Assembly (NCBI GenBank): GCA_963663265.2
Contig: CAXXXM010000002.1
Span: 1,922,001 to 1,986,000, forward strand
Source: JAEXOD01 sp963663265
Lineage (GTDB): Bacteria > Bacteroidota > Ignavibacteria > Ignavibacteriales > Melioribacteraceae
DNA: 64,000 nt
Reading direction: 5' to 3'
Made by a program: the position numbers and the translations under genes. Of the stretch, positions 1 to 8,836 are shown piece by piece. Below the pieces are notes generated by a model. It made no database searches, was not told the origin of the DNA, and saw only the letters and a program-made list of their open reading frames with translations. Positions within the stretch are counted from its first letter, which is position 1. The number at the start of each line of letters is the position of its first letter.

Positions 1-1022
1 AATGAACCGACTGCCCAGCAATGATTGCTATCAGTTGCAAATACACCTTGTAAATTACTTGGCATAGCAACTCTTTGTTTTATCCATGAAGCTCCACCAT
101 CCGAAGTTTGCCAAATAATATCACTATTACCACATAAATAGCCATAATTGGCAGAAGGGAAATTAACAGACCATAATGCATTGCCACCTCCCGGATTAGG
201 AGCTTGACTTTCCCAAGTGCTTCCGCCGTCAGTAGTTTTCATTGTTAAACCATCATAACCAACAACCCAGCCAAGTTCGGAACTAACAAAATGGAGGTCA
301 TAACATCCCCAGTTGATATTGTTTACTACACCAACGCTATATCCACCATCATTTGTTTTATAAACTGCAGACCCAACAAAATAGCCTATATTTTCATTAA
401 TAAACTGAACGCTGTAAAGTTGACCTACAACACTATCTATTTTTACCCAGCTATTCCCTCCGTCAATTGTTTTCCAGATCCAGCCATTAGCCCAAGAAAT
501 TCCATTACCAACAGCCCAACCGATATTTGCGTTTAAGAAAAACAATTTGTTTATATAAGCCATGCCTTGAAGAGTATCTGCATGCCAATTGTTACCACCA
601 TCAGTAGTTTTACAAATTATTCCATTACTACCGGCAACAAAACCAAGATTATTATCTATAAATTGGATAGTATTTAATTGTTCGGTAGAAGAAACAGAAT
701 TATTATTCCAACTGTTACCGCCATCAGTTGTCTTATATACTGTACCACTATCACCACATGCCCAGGCAAAGTTTGGAGATGTAGTAGTTACATCAATAAA
801 GTTTACTTTCTTTTTAATAGTATTTATTATCCAACTATGCCCTTTGTTTGTTGTTTTTACTATTATGCCATCCATTCCTACAGCATACCCATTGTTTTCA
901 TCAACAAAATTTAAGCTGCGGAGTGAGTTGGTGTTTGGATGAATAATGGCGTTTTCCCATTGTGCAAAATTGGAGCTTACAATGAATAAATAGAACAATA
1001 CTATAAGGTAACACTTTTTCAT
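1..1022 (-). CDS. Secreted Ycf48/BNR-like repeat protein (partial, C-terminus outside window)
   Basis: An open frame runs from an ATG at 1022 to the left window edge without a stop (340 codons visible). The product begins with a signal peptide (MKKCYLIVLFYLFIVSSNFAQ) and then carries about seven repeats of the type 'xxKTTDGGNSW' alternating with 'GWAVG / GYFVG / GFVAG' segments. This is the pattern of Ycf48/BNR-Asp-box beta-propellers (photosystem II assembly factor-like and sialidase-like proteins), which in this lineage are common on secreted proteins. A T9SS sorting domain would be expected at the missing end, but that is inference. It is transcribed divergently from the gene at 1542. No enzymatic activity should be assumed, because the repeats define only the propeller fold. 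Confidence 0.8.
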   Translation of the reverse strand, partial: MKKCYLIVLFYLFIVSSNFAQWENAIIHPNTNSLRSLNFVDENNGYAVGMDGIIVKTTNKGHSWIINTIKKKVNFIDVTTTSPNFAWACGDSGTVYKTTDGGNSWNNNSVSSTEQLNTIQFIDNNLGFVAGSNGIICKTTDGGNNWHADTLQGMAYINKLFFLNANIGWAVGNGISWANGWIWKTIDGGNSWVKIDSVVGQLYSVQFINENIGYFVGSAVYKTNDGGYSVGVVNNINWGCYDLHFVSSELGWVVGYDGLTMKTTDGGSTWESQAPNPGGGNALWSVNFPSANYGYLCGNSDIIWQTSDGGASWIKQRVAMPSNLQGVFATDSNHCWAVGS

Positions 1023-1541
1023 AATACTCCCGTTTTTTTGTTGTTATTAAGTCAATAAAATATAATATCTTGCAGCAAATCAGAAAAAACAAATTCAATG
1101 CTTATAAACCCTCAATTAATTACAAATTAGCTGAATTATATTTTAAAGTCAATAAGTAATTTTCTGTGTGGTGATTTGGAATATTTAATGTGATTTATGT
1201 CAATTACTTGGATGAAAATGAGTGACGTTTTGTTTGAAATTTAACACTACTCTAATCAATTATTGTAGAAATATTGCTGGCGTCGACAAAGGTGTTAAGT
1301 TACTTTGCTTGGAAGAGTTCTATCCCCTTTGATGCCGTTAATTAATAGTGTACTGCTAAATAAAAAAACTTAAATTTTGGGGAAAATTACGGATTACCTA
1401 CTAAACAAACACTTGTTTTTGTCGATTATACAAAAAAAATGATATAAGTTTGTCTAATATTTGAGTTTAGTAAAATTATGCATTTAAATAAGCCGAGAAA
1501 CGTTATTTCATTTTTAATAATTAATTATTTTTAATTTTTTT
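1023..1541. other. Divergent intergenic region, no gene seen
   Basis: This 519-bp AT-rich gap separates the minus-strand gene starting at 1022 from the plus-strand gene starting near 1542, so it must hold promoters for both. All frames are closed quickly. I could not fix a convincing -35/-10 pair or Bacteroidota -33/-7 pair, although TTACTTTG near 1300 resembles a TAnnTTTG -7 box. No hairpin repeats of the types found elsewhere in the window are present here. Confidence 0.5.
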
Positions 1542-2954
1542 ATGGTGACAGTAATGACAAAAACAAAACTATTCTTTCAATTATTTTTTTCATTGTTAAT
1601 AATTACTTGTGCGCAGACTTCCACATTTAGTGGGATTGGGAACTGGTCCAACGCGGGTAATTGGGATAATGGAGTTCCTACAAACACAACAAATGCAATA
1701 ATATCTTCGGGAACTGTGACAATTGATGGAGATTATGAATGTGCTGATTTGACTATTAATTCAGGGGCTGTTTTATCTATTACAGCAGGTCAAGTCTTGA
1801 TTGTTACTGGAACGCTTACCAACAATAGCGGGACCTCGGGTTTAATATTGAAATCCGATATCTCCGGAACCGCACAGCTAGTAAATAATACAGCAGGGGT
1901 TGAAGCAACAGTTGAACAGTATATTGTAAAAAACAAATGGCACTATGTGGGTTTGCCCGTTTATACCTCCACCGGTACTGATCCGGCCAACTATACTAAT
2001 GATACTTATACTAACTATGTGGTTGATGCCGGCACAATGTTCCCAAATTGTTATGTTGCTTGGAGTGATGAACGGTCTGCTGAAGATGGAAAAGCAACTG
2101 GCTGGTATTTCTTGTCTCAAGGTGATGCATTGCATGTATTACAAGGATACGCTATAAAACAAGTACTAGACCAAGACATAACTTTAAGTTTTTCAGGAAC
2201 ACTAAATACGGGTACGGTATCAGTTAACTGGGATAGTGAATTCTATGGTTATAATCTTATTTGTAATCCCTATCCAACAACTATTAACTGGGATGCACCC
2301 GGCGGAAAGAATCTTACGCATACCAATAATGCTTTTTATGTATGGGATGATGATTTGGGTGTCTATCGCTCTTATGTGGACGGAGTTGGTACTAACGGTC
2401 AAACTAGCTACATTGCTCCAAACCAAGGCTTTTTTATTCAGGTATATCAAGTATATGCTAATATGTCATTAACTGACCTCGCCAAGGTTTCCAATAAAAC
2501 AGGCTTTTCAAAACCAATAAAACTTGACCCACAGATAATTTTAGCCATTACAGATGATAATGAAAAGTATGACGAGTTTATTTTAAGAGAAAACATTGAT
2601 GCGACCGTAAACTTTGATTCAAAATATGATGCTACTAAGATGGTTTCGAAAGAAGCGAAGGTTCCGTTGTTATATTCATCACAAAACGGAATAGATTATT
2701 CTATATGCTCAATTGCCAAATTTGATCAAAATCTTATTATACCATTAAATATACTTGTTAAATCGACAGGGAAACAAACTTTAGTTCTAAAAGGATTAAA
2801 AGGTATCAACGAATCCCTATCGGTATTTTTGTTTGACGAACACGGGAATAAGTTGAATGAATTAAATGAAGAAGGCTATTCATTTGATGGAATAGCTGGT
2901 GAAACAATGAAGTTTTACGTAGCACTTAGCGAAAAAATCAATATTGCTGACTGA
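1542..2954 (+). CDS. Secreted protein with N-terminal beta-solenoid-like region, unknown function
   Basis: 470 aa with a signal peptide; an ATG at 1554 gives the cleaner leader (MTKTKLFFQLFFSLLIITCAQ) and is the more likely start than the ATG at 1542. Residues about 25-100 are rich in Gly/Asn/Thr with 'GNWSNAGNWDNGVP' followed by short beta-strand-like steps, typical of secreted Bacteroidota proteins that begin a right-handed beta-helix. The middle (about 120-320) contains 'WHYVGLP' and 'YNLICNPYPTTINWD', a pattern often seen just before sorting domains in this group. No T9SS NPFNP motif is present; the following gene, 37 bp downstream, has one. No function can be assigned. Confidence 0.75.
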   Translation: MVTVMTKTKLFFQLFFSLLIITCAQTSTFSGIGNWSNAGNWDNGVPTNTTNAIISSGTVTIDGDYECADLTINSGAVLSITAGQVLIVTGTLTNNSGTSGLILKSDISGTAQLVNNTAGVEATVEQYIVKNKWHYVGLPVYTSTGTDPANYTNDTYTNYVVDAGTMFPNCYVAWSDERSAEDGKATGWYFLSQGDALHVLQGYAIKQVLDQDITLSFSGTLNTGTVSVNWDSEFYGYNLICNPYPTTINWDAPGGKNLTHTNNAFYVWDDDLGVYRSYVDGVGTNGQTSYIAPNQGFFIQVYQVYANMSLTDLAKVSNKTGFSKPIKLDPQIILAITDDNEKYDEFILRENIDATVNFDSKYDATKMVSKEAKVPLLYSSQNGIDYSICSIAKFDQNLIIPLNILVKSTGKQTLVLKGLKGINESLSVFLFDEHGNKLNELNEEGYSFDGIAGETMKFYVALSEKINIAD

Positions 2955-2991
2955 TAAATAATATGATATTAAAAATTTAAGGAATATAAAC

Positions 2992-3669
2992 GTGAAAAAT
3001 ACAATAAATATAATTATTTTGTTATGGATTTGTAGTTCAATAATCGCTCAACCCTTACCACCAAGCAGTTTGCCGACTGAACCTTTACCGGTTGAGTTGA
3101 CATCTTTTTCAGCTGATTTGTCAAATGCTTCGGAAGTGATTCTAAATTGGAATACTGCAACCGAAGTAAACAATTACGGATTTGAAATTCAGCGTAAATC
3201 AGCAAGTAATCAGCTTGCTGAATTTAAAGTAATTGGATTTGTAGAAGGGAACGGTAATAGTAATTCACCAAAAGAATATACATTTACTGATGCAGCAACA
3301 CTCTCAGGAGTATTCTCTTATCGCTTAAAACAAATTGATTTAGACGGCGGGTATTCTTATTCGAATATTATTACTGTGGAAGTAATAGGAGATATGTCAA
3401 CAATCAAAGAATACAAATTGGGGCAGAATTATCCGAATCCATTTAACCCGTCAACCAATATTGATTATACTGTTTCAAGTAATGAGTATGTTAGTTTAAA
3501 AGTTTACGATATACTTGGGAATGAAATTGCTACTCTGGTAAATGAGAAAAAAGAGGCTGGAAATTATAAAGTAGAGTTTAATGCCGCAAACTTTTCAAGT
3601 GGATTATATCTCTATAAAATTCAAGCCGGTACTTTTACTCAAGTTCGTAAAATGATGCTATTGAAATAA
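2992..3669 (+). CDS. Small secreted T9SS cargo protein with FN3-like domain
   Basis: 225 aa starting at GTG 2992, preceded by AAGGA about 9 bases upstream. Signal peptide about 1-19, then a proline-rich linker leading into 'PVELTSFSADLS...VILNWNTATEVNNYGFEIQRK', the conserved fibronectin-III-like domain that in Bacteroidota often sits directly before the sorting domain. Residues about 140-225 are a T9SS type A sorting domain (GQNYPNPFNPSTNI ... SSGLYLYKIQAG ... MMLLK). The protein is little more than a signal peptide, this domain and the sorting tail, so it may be a surface adaptor or a remnant of a larger cargo. Likely co-transcribed with the upstream gene and ended by the hairpin at 3717. 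Confidence 0.85.
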   Translation: MKNTINIIILLWICSSIIAQPLPPSSLPTEPLPVELTSFSADLSNASEVILNWNTATEVNNYGFEIQRKSASNQLAEFKVIGFVEGNGNSNSPKEYTFTDAATLSGVFSYRLKQIDLDGGYSYSNIITVEVIGDMSTIKEYKLGQNYPNPFNPSTNIDYTVSSNEYVSLKVYDILGNEIATLVNEKKEAGNYKVEFNAANFSSGLYLYKIQAGTFTQVRKMMLLK

Positions 3670-3716
3670 TGAATAAAATTGAACTTTGTTAATCTGAGTT
3701 AATTATTATTGTTTAT

Positions 3717-3750
3717 AAAAAGAGGTTGATCTAAAGTCAACCTCTTTTAT
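3717..3750. terminator. Bidirectional Rho-independent terminator
   Basis: AAAAGAGGTTGA and TCAACCTCTTTT form a perfect stem around a short loop, with A-rich and T-rich flanks on the two sides. It lies between convergent genes ending at 3669 (+) and 3795 (-) and can serve both. Confidence 0.85.
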
Positions 3751-3794
3751 GTAAAACTGAAGTAATAGAAGTATATTGTAGAATTTAAATTTGT

Positions 3795-5129
3795 TTACCT
3801 AACCAACATCATTTTTTTAGTTTCGCTAAATTTACCTGCTTGCAGTTTGTAGAAATATACTCCGCTGCTTAAATTATTAGCATTAAATATTTTTGTATGT
3901 TGTCCCGCATTTAATTCTTCGTTAACAAGAGAGGTGATTTCTCTACCTAACACATCGTAAACTTTTAAAGTGACAAACTCGCTATTTGGTAAAGAAAAAT
4001 TAATTGTTGTAGTTGGGTTAAATGGGTTAGGATAGTTTTGAGATAAAACGAAATCGTTAGGATTGCTCTCTGTTTTTTCAACATTTGTAATTAATTTATA
4101 TTCAACTGAAATAAAGTGGTCAAGGAACCCATAACTTTGATCTTTCATACCGAAATCTATTTCAAGAAAACCGATGCCGGGAGCCCAATTTGTTCCGTCC
4201 CAACCATCACATAAACCACTTATTCTATTATTATGCGAATCGTATTCATACGAAATTCGACAATAATTGACCCATCCTTCTGAGTCCCAATTTTCACTTA
4301 AGAGTGTCGTCAGATTTTCATTTGTATCGTATGAATATGTGTCGAGCGAGCTATTTTCCCAGGCTCCATTTTTGTAGTCTTCAATAAGAACAGTCGAAAT
4401 ATTCCCAAAAGAATTATAGCTAATTTTGCCAAATACAGTTTTTACCCATTGACCATTCTCCCATGATTCCACTAATGAAGACAATAAATTTCCAATTTCA
4501 GAATACTCAAAAGTAAACTTTGAAATATTTACCCATCCTACGTCTACCCAATTTTCAACTAATAAAGATCTTCTAACCCCCAAAGAATCATAAGAATAAG
4601 TATCTTGGGATCTATTTTGCCATATACCGTTTACACAATCCTCAGCTATGCTTGTTAAAAGATTCCCTTGCAAATCATACTTGAAAGTTCTACGATCCAC
4701 AGCAGACCAATTTCCGTTTTCCCAGTTTTCGAAAATTTCCATTAATCTATTCCCATTAGAATCATAAGTGTTTGTTCCTCGGTAAGAAGTTACCCATTCA
4801 TTGTCGATAAGAATCTCCGAAGTGTTAGTTAACATATCTCCTTGGTTATTGTATGTGAAAGAAACTCGTGCTATGCCACTTTCAAAATAAACAAATGAGG
4901 GGCGATATATTAATGGGGTGTCTTTTTTGTTTTGTTTGTTTGAGCTAACAAGCAATTTTTTGAAATCATTAAAACCCTCAGATAGTTTATTATGATGAGT
5001 AAATAGTTCTCCAGATTGTCCGCTTACAATTGCAGAAAAATTGCTGATTGTTTTGCCCTTTTCAGTTTGTGCGTTCAAACTATGTATAAATGTAAGTATT
5101 AATACTACTGCAAAATACAATTTTCGCAT
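3795..5129 (-). CDS. T9SS-secreted repeat protein with YD-like 'YDSNGN..NWENGNW' repeats
   Basis: 444 aa. Signal peptide about 1-20 (MRKLYFAVVLILTFIHSLNAQ). Residues about 70-320 hold imperfect repeats of roughly 35-45 aa built on the pattern 'TYxYDsxGNLLxxlxExWxNGxWxN', reminiscent of Rhs/YD-type beta repeats but with a distinctive trailing Trp pair. The last about 85 residues are a canonical T9SS sorting domain (LSQNYPNPFNPTTTINF ... KMMLVR). Paralogous to the genes at 8837 and 10470. Expected to be exported by the Sec and T9SS pathways and displayed on or released from the cell surface. No catalytic motif is visible; adhesion or matrix roles are only inference. Confidence 0.85.
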   Translation of the reverse strand: MRKLYFAVVLILTFIHSLNAQTEKGKTISNFSAIVSGQSGELFTHHNKLSEGFNDFKKLLVSSNKQNKKDTPLIYRPSFVYFESGIARVSFTYNNQGDMLTNTSEILIDNEWVTSYRGTNTYDSNGNRLMEIFENWENGNWSAVDRRTFKYDLQGNLLTSIAEDCVNGIWQNRSQDTYSYDSLGVRRSLLVENWVDVGWVNISKFTFEYSEIGNLLSSLVESWENGQWVKTVFGKISYNSFGNISTVLIEDYKNGAWENSSLDTYSYDTNENLTTLLSENWDSEGWVNYCRISYEYDSHNNRISGLCDGWDGTNWAPGIGFLEIDFGMKDQSYGFLDHFISVEYKLITNVEKTESNPNDFVLSQNYPNPFNPTTTINFSLPNSEFVTLKVYDVLGREITSLVNEELNAGQHTKIFNANNLSSGVYFYKLQAGKFSETKKMMLVR

Positions 5130-5337
5130 TTTTTTCTCCTTATCCTTTATTTCGCCTTTGCTAATAACATCTCAATTTTTTTATTGTTAATTCTTAAGCA
5201 TTTTAATATTAAACAATTAATCTTGCCATAATTATTTAAAGATAAATAAGCCCCACTGAAAAGTCAAGTCATAAAATATTGGCAGGTTTTTAATTGACAA
5301 AATTAATAATTTTCTAAAGTTGCTTGCTTTCAAAGTA

Positions 5338-7389
5338 TTACCTAACCAACATCATCTTTTTAGTTTCGCTAAACTTACCTGCTTGCAGTTTGTAGAAATA
5401 TACCCCGCTGCTTAAATTATTAGCATTAAATATTTTTGTATGTTGTCCCGCATTTAATTCTTCGTTAACAAGAGAGGTGATTTCTTTTCCTAATACATCG
5501 TAAATCTTTAAAGTAACAAATTCAGCGTTAGGCAAATTAAAACTTATAGTGGTAGCTGGGTTAAATGGGTTAGGGTAGTTTTGGTCTAAAGAGATTTTGT
5601 AAGGCAAAGTTATAATTTCTTCGCTTTCGGTTAATCCCATATATTTACGCATTAAAATGGACATCCTTTCAATAGTTACTATTTCAGTCGTTGCTCCAAT
5701 AGTTGGATCTGCTTTTATTTTATTAACAACTTGCAACAATCTTGGTAATGAAATATCGCTACTGCTTGGATCGGTTCTATTAGCAAAATCATCTTGTCTT
5801 AATCTTTGATAACCTGCTAATAAGAACCCGGGCTTTGATAAAGTTTTTATACTGTTAATAATTCTTGTTGCCATATTATCAAGATTACTCGCATCTCCAT
5901 AAAAACTATCATCACCAGTATGACTAAACATTAAAGCATTATTTTTAATTAAAGGACGTTGCGAAATTAATTGAGGATCAAAAAGCATAGTTACTCGAGC
6001 ATTGATAGAATTTTGGAAATTAGCGAGTCGCTGAAAATTGAAATTATTATTAATTGTTTTTCCTCTATACACCATTGTTCCACTACCTGCATAATGTTTG
6101 TATGCATAAATTTCATTAATATTAAATTTATGCATTAAGTTTTTGGTTTTAAGAATTGCATCTGGTAAAGTTGCATCATTCCATAAATCCGGATATGCAT
6201 AACCTAATGGGGAAGTAACGCTAATGAACCCGTCGTTTGGAGTTGCAGTATCATAATAATATGAGGCAATAAAGGGGCACAATTCAAATAAATGAAGGTT
6301 TAATCCCCAATTAACAGGAACATCTCCTCTTGAGTTGGAAAGCCAAGCTCCGGATTGTAATCCAACAACCCAATTGCCGGCATCTCCTTCAGTTCCAATG
6401 AATGTTATATAACGTTTAGTGTTGTCTAATATTATAGTATCTGGATTTACCATTGCAGCCGGTATAAATTCTCTTTCTGCAATTGGGAATGAAGAATGCC
6501 AAGATAAATTGCCCATTAATGTTTCATGAAAAGAAGTTCCAAAAAATGCGAACCATTGAGTCATGGGTTCAGGGTGAATCCAACCGTAAATATGAAAAAT
6601 ATTGCCGTTATTTTTCTGCTGTAAATATGTTAAAGTGTTTTCAAGTACATCAGCTCTGGCAACCGGCATGCTATTCAAGTTTAAGCCATCGGTTCCGGCT
6701 AAATTGACTTGGAACATTTTGTATTTAACAGTAAAATCGGTTATTTCTCTTATATAAAACTTCTCCGGATTACATCTGGGTAATAAATATTGTACACCCC
6801 AGTTTAGAATGGATAGATATCGGTTCTCCTCTGAAAGAGTTGAATTATTCCATGAGTGAGCAGTTAGTTCAAGTTTTCCAGGTACCATAATTGATGAATC
6901 TCCATTAAAGGAATCTTCTATTAAAACCGAATCAGCAATGCTCAAATTATAAGTGACGGCTTGGGAATTTGTTACCGGAATTCTATTTGTTAATCCTCCA
7001 ATTAATGCAGCATATTCACCTTGCCACATGAATGATTGACCTGAAAAATTACTAAATATCCTGTTTGGTTCGTAAGTGATTCCACCATTTATTAAATATC
7101 TAAATCTGTTTATTAAAGCAGCAACAGTTCTTATAGTATCAAATTTAACATTTCCTCTTTGCATATAAATCTGAGACCACTTTTCATCATTTTGCGTATA
7201 ACTCCAAGTTTCATACATGTTGTACATACAGATTCTTGCACTATCTCTATTTGCAATTCCAATTAAAGTCATTGCTGTTAAGCGATCTTGTGATGATAAT
7301 CCCGAGCCAACAAATAGAACCGCCCTATATTGTTGTGAAAATAGATTGCCCCATAATATAAACAACAATAAAATCAAATACCTTTTCAT
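5338..7389 (-). CDS. GxGYxYP-family secreted protein with T9SS sorting domain
   Basis: 683 aa. Signal peptide about 1-18 (MKRYLILLLFILWGNLFSQ). The body resembles the GxGYxYP putative glycoside-hydrolase family: an N-terminal region starting 'YRAVLFVGSGLSSQDRL', and at about residues 390-400 the segment 'SPLGYAYPDLW', which matches the family-naming GxGYxYP motif except at the first Gly. Residues about 597-683 form a T9SS sorting domain almost identical to those of the neighbouring minus-strand cargo genes. The natural role of the family is unproven, though sugar-active function is suspected from its Pfam name. It stands in a run of five T9SS cargo genes on one strand but is separated by about 200-300 bp from each neighbour, so it is probably transcribed alone. 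Confidence 0.8.
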   Translation of the reverse strand: MKRYLILLLFILWGNLFSQQYRAVLFVGSGLSSQDRLTAMTLIGIANRDSARICMYNMYETWSYTQNDEKWSQIYMQRGNVKFDTIRTVAALINRFRYLINGGITYEPNRIFSNFSGQSFMWQGEYAALIGGLTNRIPVTNSQAVTYNLSIADSVLIEDSFNGDSSIMVPGKLELTAHSWNNSTLSEENRYLSILNWGVQYLLPRCNPEKFYIREITDFTVKYKMFQVNLAGTDGLNLNSMPVARADVLENTLTYLQQKNNGNIFHIYGWIHPEPMTQWFAFFGTSFHETLMGNLSWHSSFPIAEREFIPAAMVNPDTIILDNTKRYITFIGTEGDAGNWVVGLQSGAWLSNSRGDVPVNWGLNLHLFELCPFIASYYYDTATPNDGFISVTSPLGYAYPDLWNDATLPDAILKTKNLMHKFNINEIYAYKHYAGSGTMVYRGKTINNNFNFQRLANFQNSINARVTMLFDPQLISQRPLIKNNALMFSHTGDDSFYGDASNLDNMATRIINSIKTLSKPGFLLAGYQRLRQDDFANRTDPSSSDISLPRLLQVVNKIKADPTIGATTEIVTIERMSILMRKYMGLTESEEIITLPYKISLDQNYPNPFNPATTISFNLPNAEFVTLKIYDVLGKEITSLVNEELNAGQHTKIFNANNLSSGVYFYKLQAGKFSETKKMMLVR

Positions 7390-7517
7390 AAATACTTCCC
7401 CTAATTAAATCCATATTAAATGGATTATCAAATTACTATTATATTATAAATTATCACAAAAATATAATAAGGAAAAAGCAAAGGAAAAAGGAAAATTTTG
7501 ATTGGGGAAATGATAGT

Positions 7518-7631
7518 ATGCGTCTGAACAGTGATTATGAACGATTAACTAAATTTATTAATGATTGTTTTCAGAGTGAAACAACTGAAAAAGATAATGA
7601 ATTAATTAGTTTAGTTAAATCAGAAAATTAA
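7518..7631 (+). CDS. Possible 37-aa small protein (weak)
   Basis: ATG at 7518 opens a 37-codon frame (MRLNSDYERLTKFIND..., ending LVKSEN) with a hydrophilic, helix-like composition. The upstream GGGGAAA could be a weak ribosome-binding site. It is the only open stretch in the 307-bp gap between two minus-strand genes. Its stop overlaps the T-run of the minus-strand terminator at 7635, and no family is recognised. It could be the tail of a lost gene or chance. Confidence 0.2.
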   Translation: MRLNSDYERLTKFINDCFQSETTEKDNELISLVKSEN

Positions 7632-7659
7632 AAAGCCGCTCAAATTATTTTTGAGCGGC
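7624..7659 (-). terminator. Rho-independent terminator for the gene at 7697
   Basis: GCCGCTCAAA (7635-7644) and TTTGAGCGGC (7650-7659) form a perfect 10-bp stem with a 5-nt loop. Read on the minus strand it is followed by TTTTTAATTTT, a standard intrinsic terminator about 40 bp beyond the stop codon of the 7697 gene. Confidence 0.9.
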
Positions 7660-7696
7660 AAACAATAATTTAACCTTCAACCTTTATTACTTAAAC

Positions 7697-8749
7697 TTAC
7701 CTAACCAACATCATCTTTTTAGTTTCGCTAAATTTACCTGCTTGTAGTTTATAGAAATATACCCCACTGCTTAAATTAGTAGCATTAAATACTTTTGTAT
7801 GATGCCCGGCATTTAATTCTTCATTAACAAGAGTAGTTATTTCTCTTCCTAAAATATCGTAAATTTTTAAGGTTACAAAAGCATTGTTTGGTAAATTAAA
7901 ACTAATTGTTGTAGAGGGGTTAAATGGGTTAGGATAGTTTTGAGAAAGTGAAAATTCAGAAGGAATATTGCTTGTATTTACCTCAATAATATCCGAAAAT
8001 TCATATTGTCCGTTATTATCAATTTGTTTTAGTCGATATAAATATAAATCAGTATTTATATCACTATCTGTAAATTTATAATTTTTAGGAGAATTACTAT
8101 TGCCATTTCCCATAACAAATCCAATTCGTGTAAAATCGCAGTTGTCGTTTGTGCCTTTAATTGCCCTTTGAATTTCGAATCCGTAATTATTTACTTCTAT
8201 CGCGGTTGACCAACTAAGAATAACAGAACTTTCTGAAATAATTGATGTAAAAGATGTTAATTCTACTGGTAAAATGGTTTTAATGTCATTAAAAACCAAA
8301 TTTTGAATTACTGAATATTCAGAAGAAATAAAAGCAATCTTTTTTACATCATTAATTGGAAATCCAACAGTATTTACTGTTTGTATTTCAGAAATATTTA
8401 GTGTATTCACAGTAAAGTTGCTAGTTGAGTTATCAGAATAAGTTAAATCAAAAGTCATGCTGCCTTGATAAGAGAGTGCATCTAGTTGATTCAAATCAAA
8501 AGTGTATCCAGATTCTATAGTTAACTCAATTTTAAATTCATTCCCAGAGCCACTATATCCATATAATCCATTATCACCCGTTTGAAACCCCAAATAAGAT
8601 TCAGCAGAAAACGTAAAATCAACTCCGCCAATGTTTTTAATAAAAGACAGTGAACTACCATTTGAATCAGAACTGTTTAAAATTACATTGTATTGTTGGG
8701 CATTAGAAATATTTAACAATGCGAGTAAAAGAAATATTATTTTTTTCAT
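7697..8749 (-). CDS. Secreted T9SS cargo protein with FN3-like domain
   Basis: 350 aa. Signal peptide about 1-17 (MKKIIFLLLALLNISNAQQ). Residues about 20-150 are a beta-rich region with 'VILNSSDSNGSSLSF' and 'YLGFQTGDNGLYGYSGSG' and no recognised family. Residues about 160-250 contain the 'PVELTSFTS...VILSWSTAIEVNNYGFEIQR' FN3-like domain also present in the protein at 2992, and about 265-350 the T9SS sorting domain ending KKMMLVR. The domain plan (unknown head, FN3-like, sorting tail) parallels the 2992 gene but with an added head domain. Ends in the terminator at 7635; likely monocistronic. Confidence 0.85.
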   Translation of the reverse strand: MKKIIFLLLALLNISNAQQYNVILNSSDSNGSSLSFIKNIGGVDFTFSAESYLGFQTGDNGLYGYSGSGNEFKIELTIESGYTFDLNQLDALSYQGSMTFDLTYSDNSTSNFTVNTLNISEIQTVNTVGFPINDVKKIAFISSEYSVIQNLVFNDIKTILPVELTSFTSIISESSVILSWSTAIEVNNYGFEIQRAIKGTNDNCDFTRIGFVMGNGNSNSPKNYKFTDSDINTDLYLYRLKQIDNNGQYEFSDIIEVNTSNIPSEFSLSQNYPNPFNPSTTISFNLPNNAFVTLKIYDILGREITTLVNEELNAGHHTKVFNATNLSSGVYFYKLQAGKFSETKKMMLVR

Positions 8750-8836
8750 TTATAGCTCCAAAGAAAATTAAACTTGAAATTACTATCGAATTTAAAACTA
8801 AAAATTTTAGATAATGATAAAAAAATCTCATTTTAA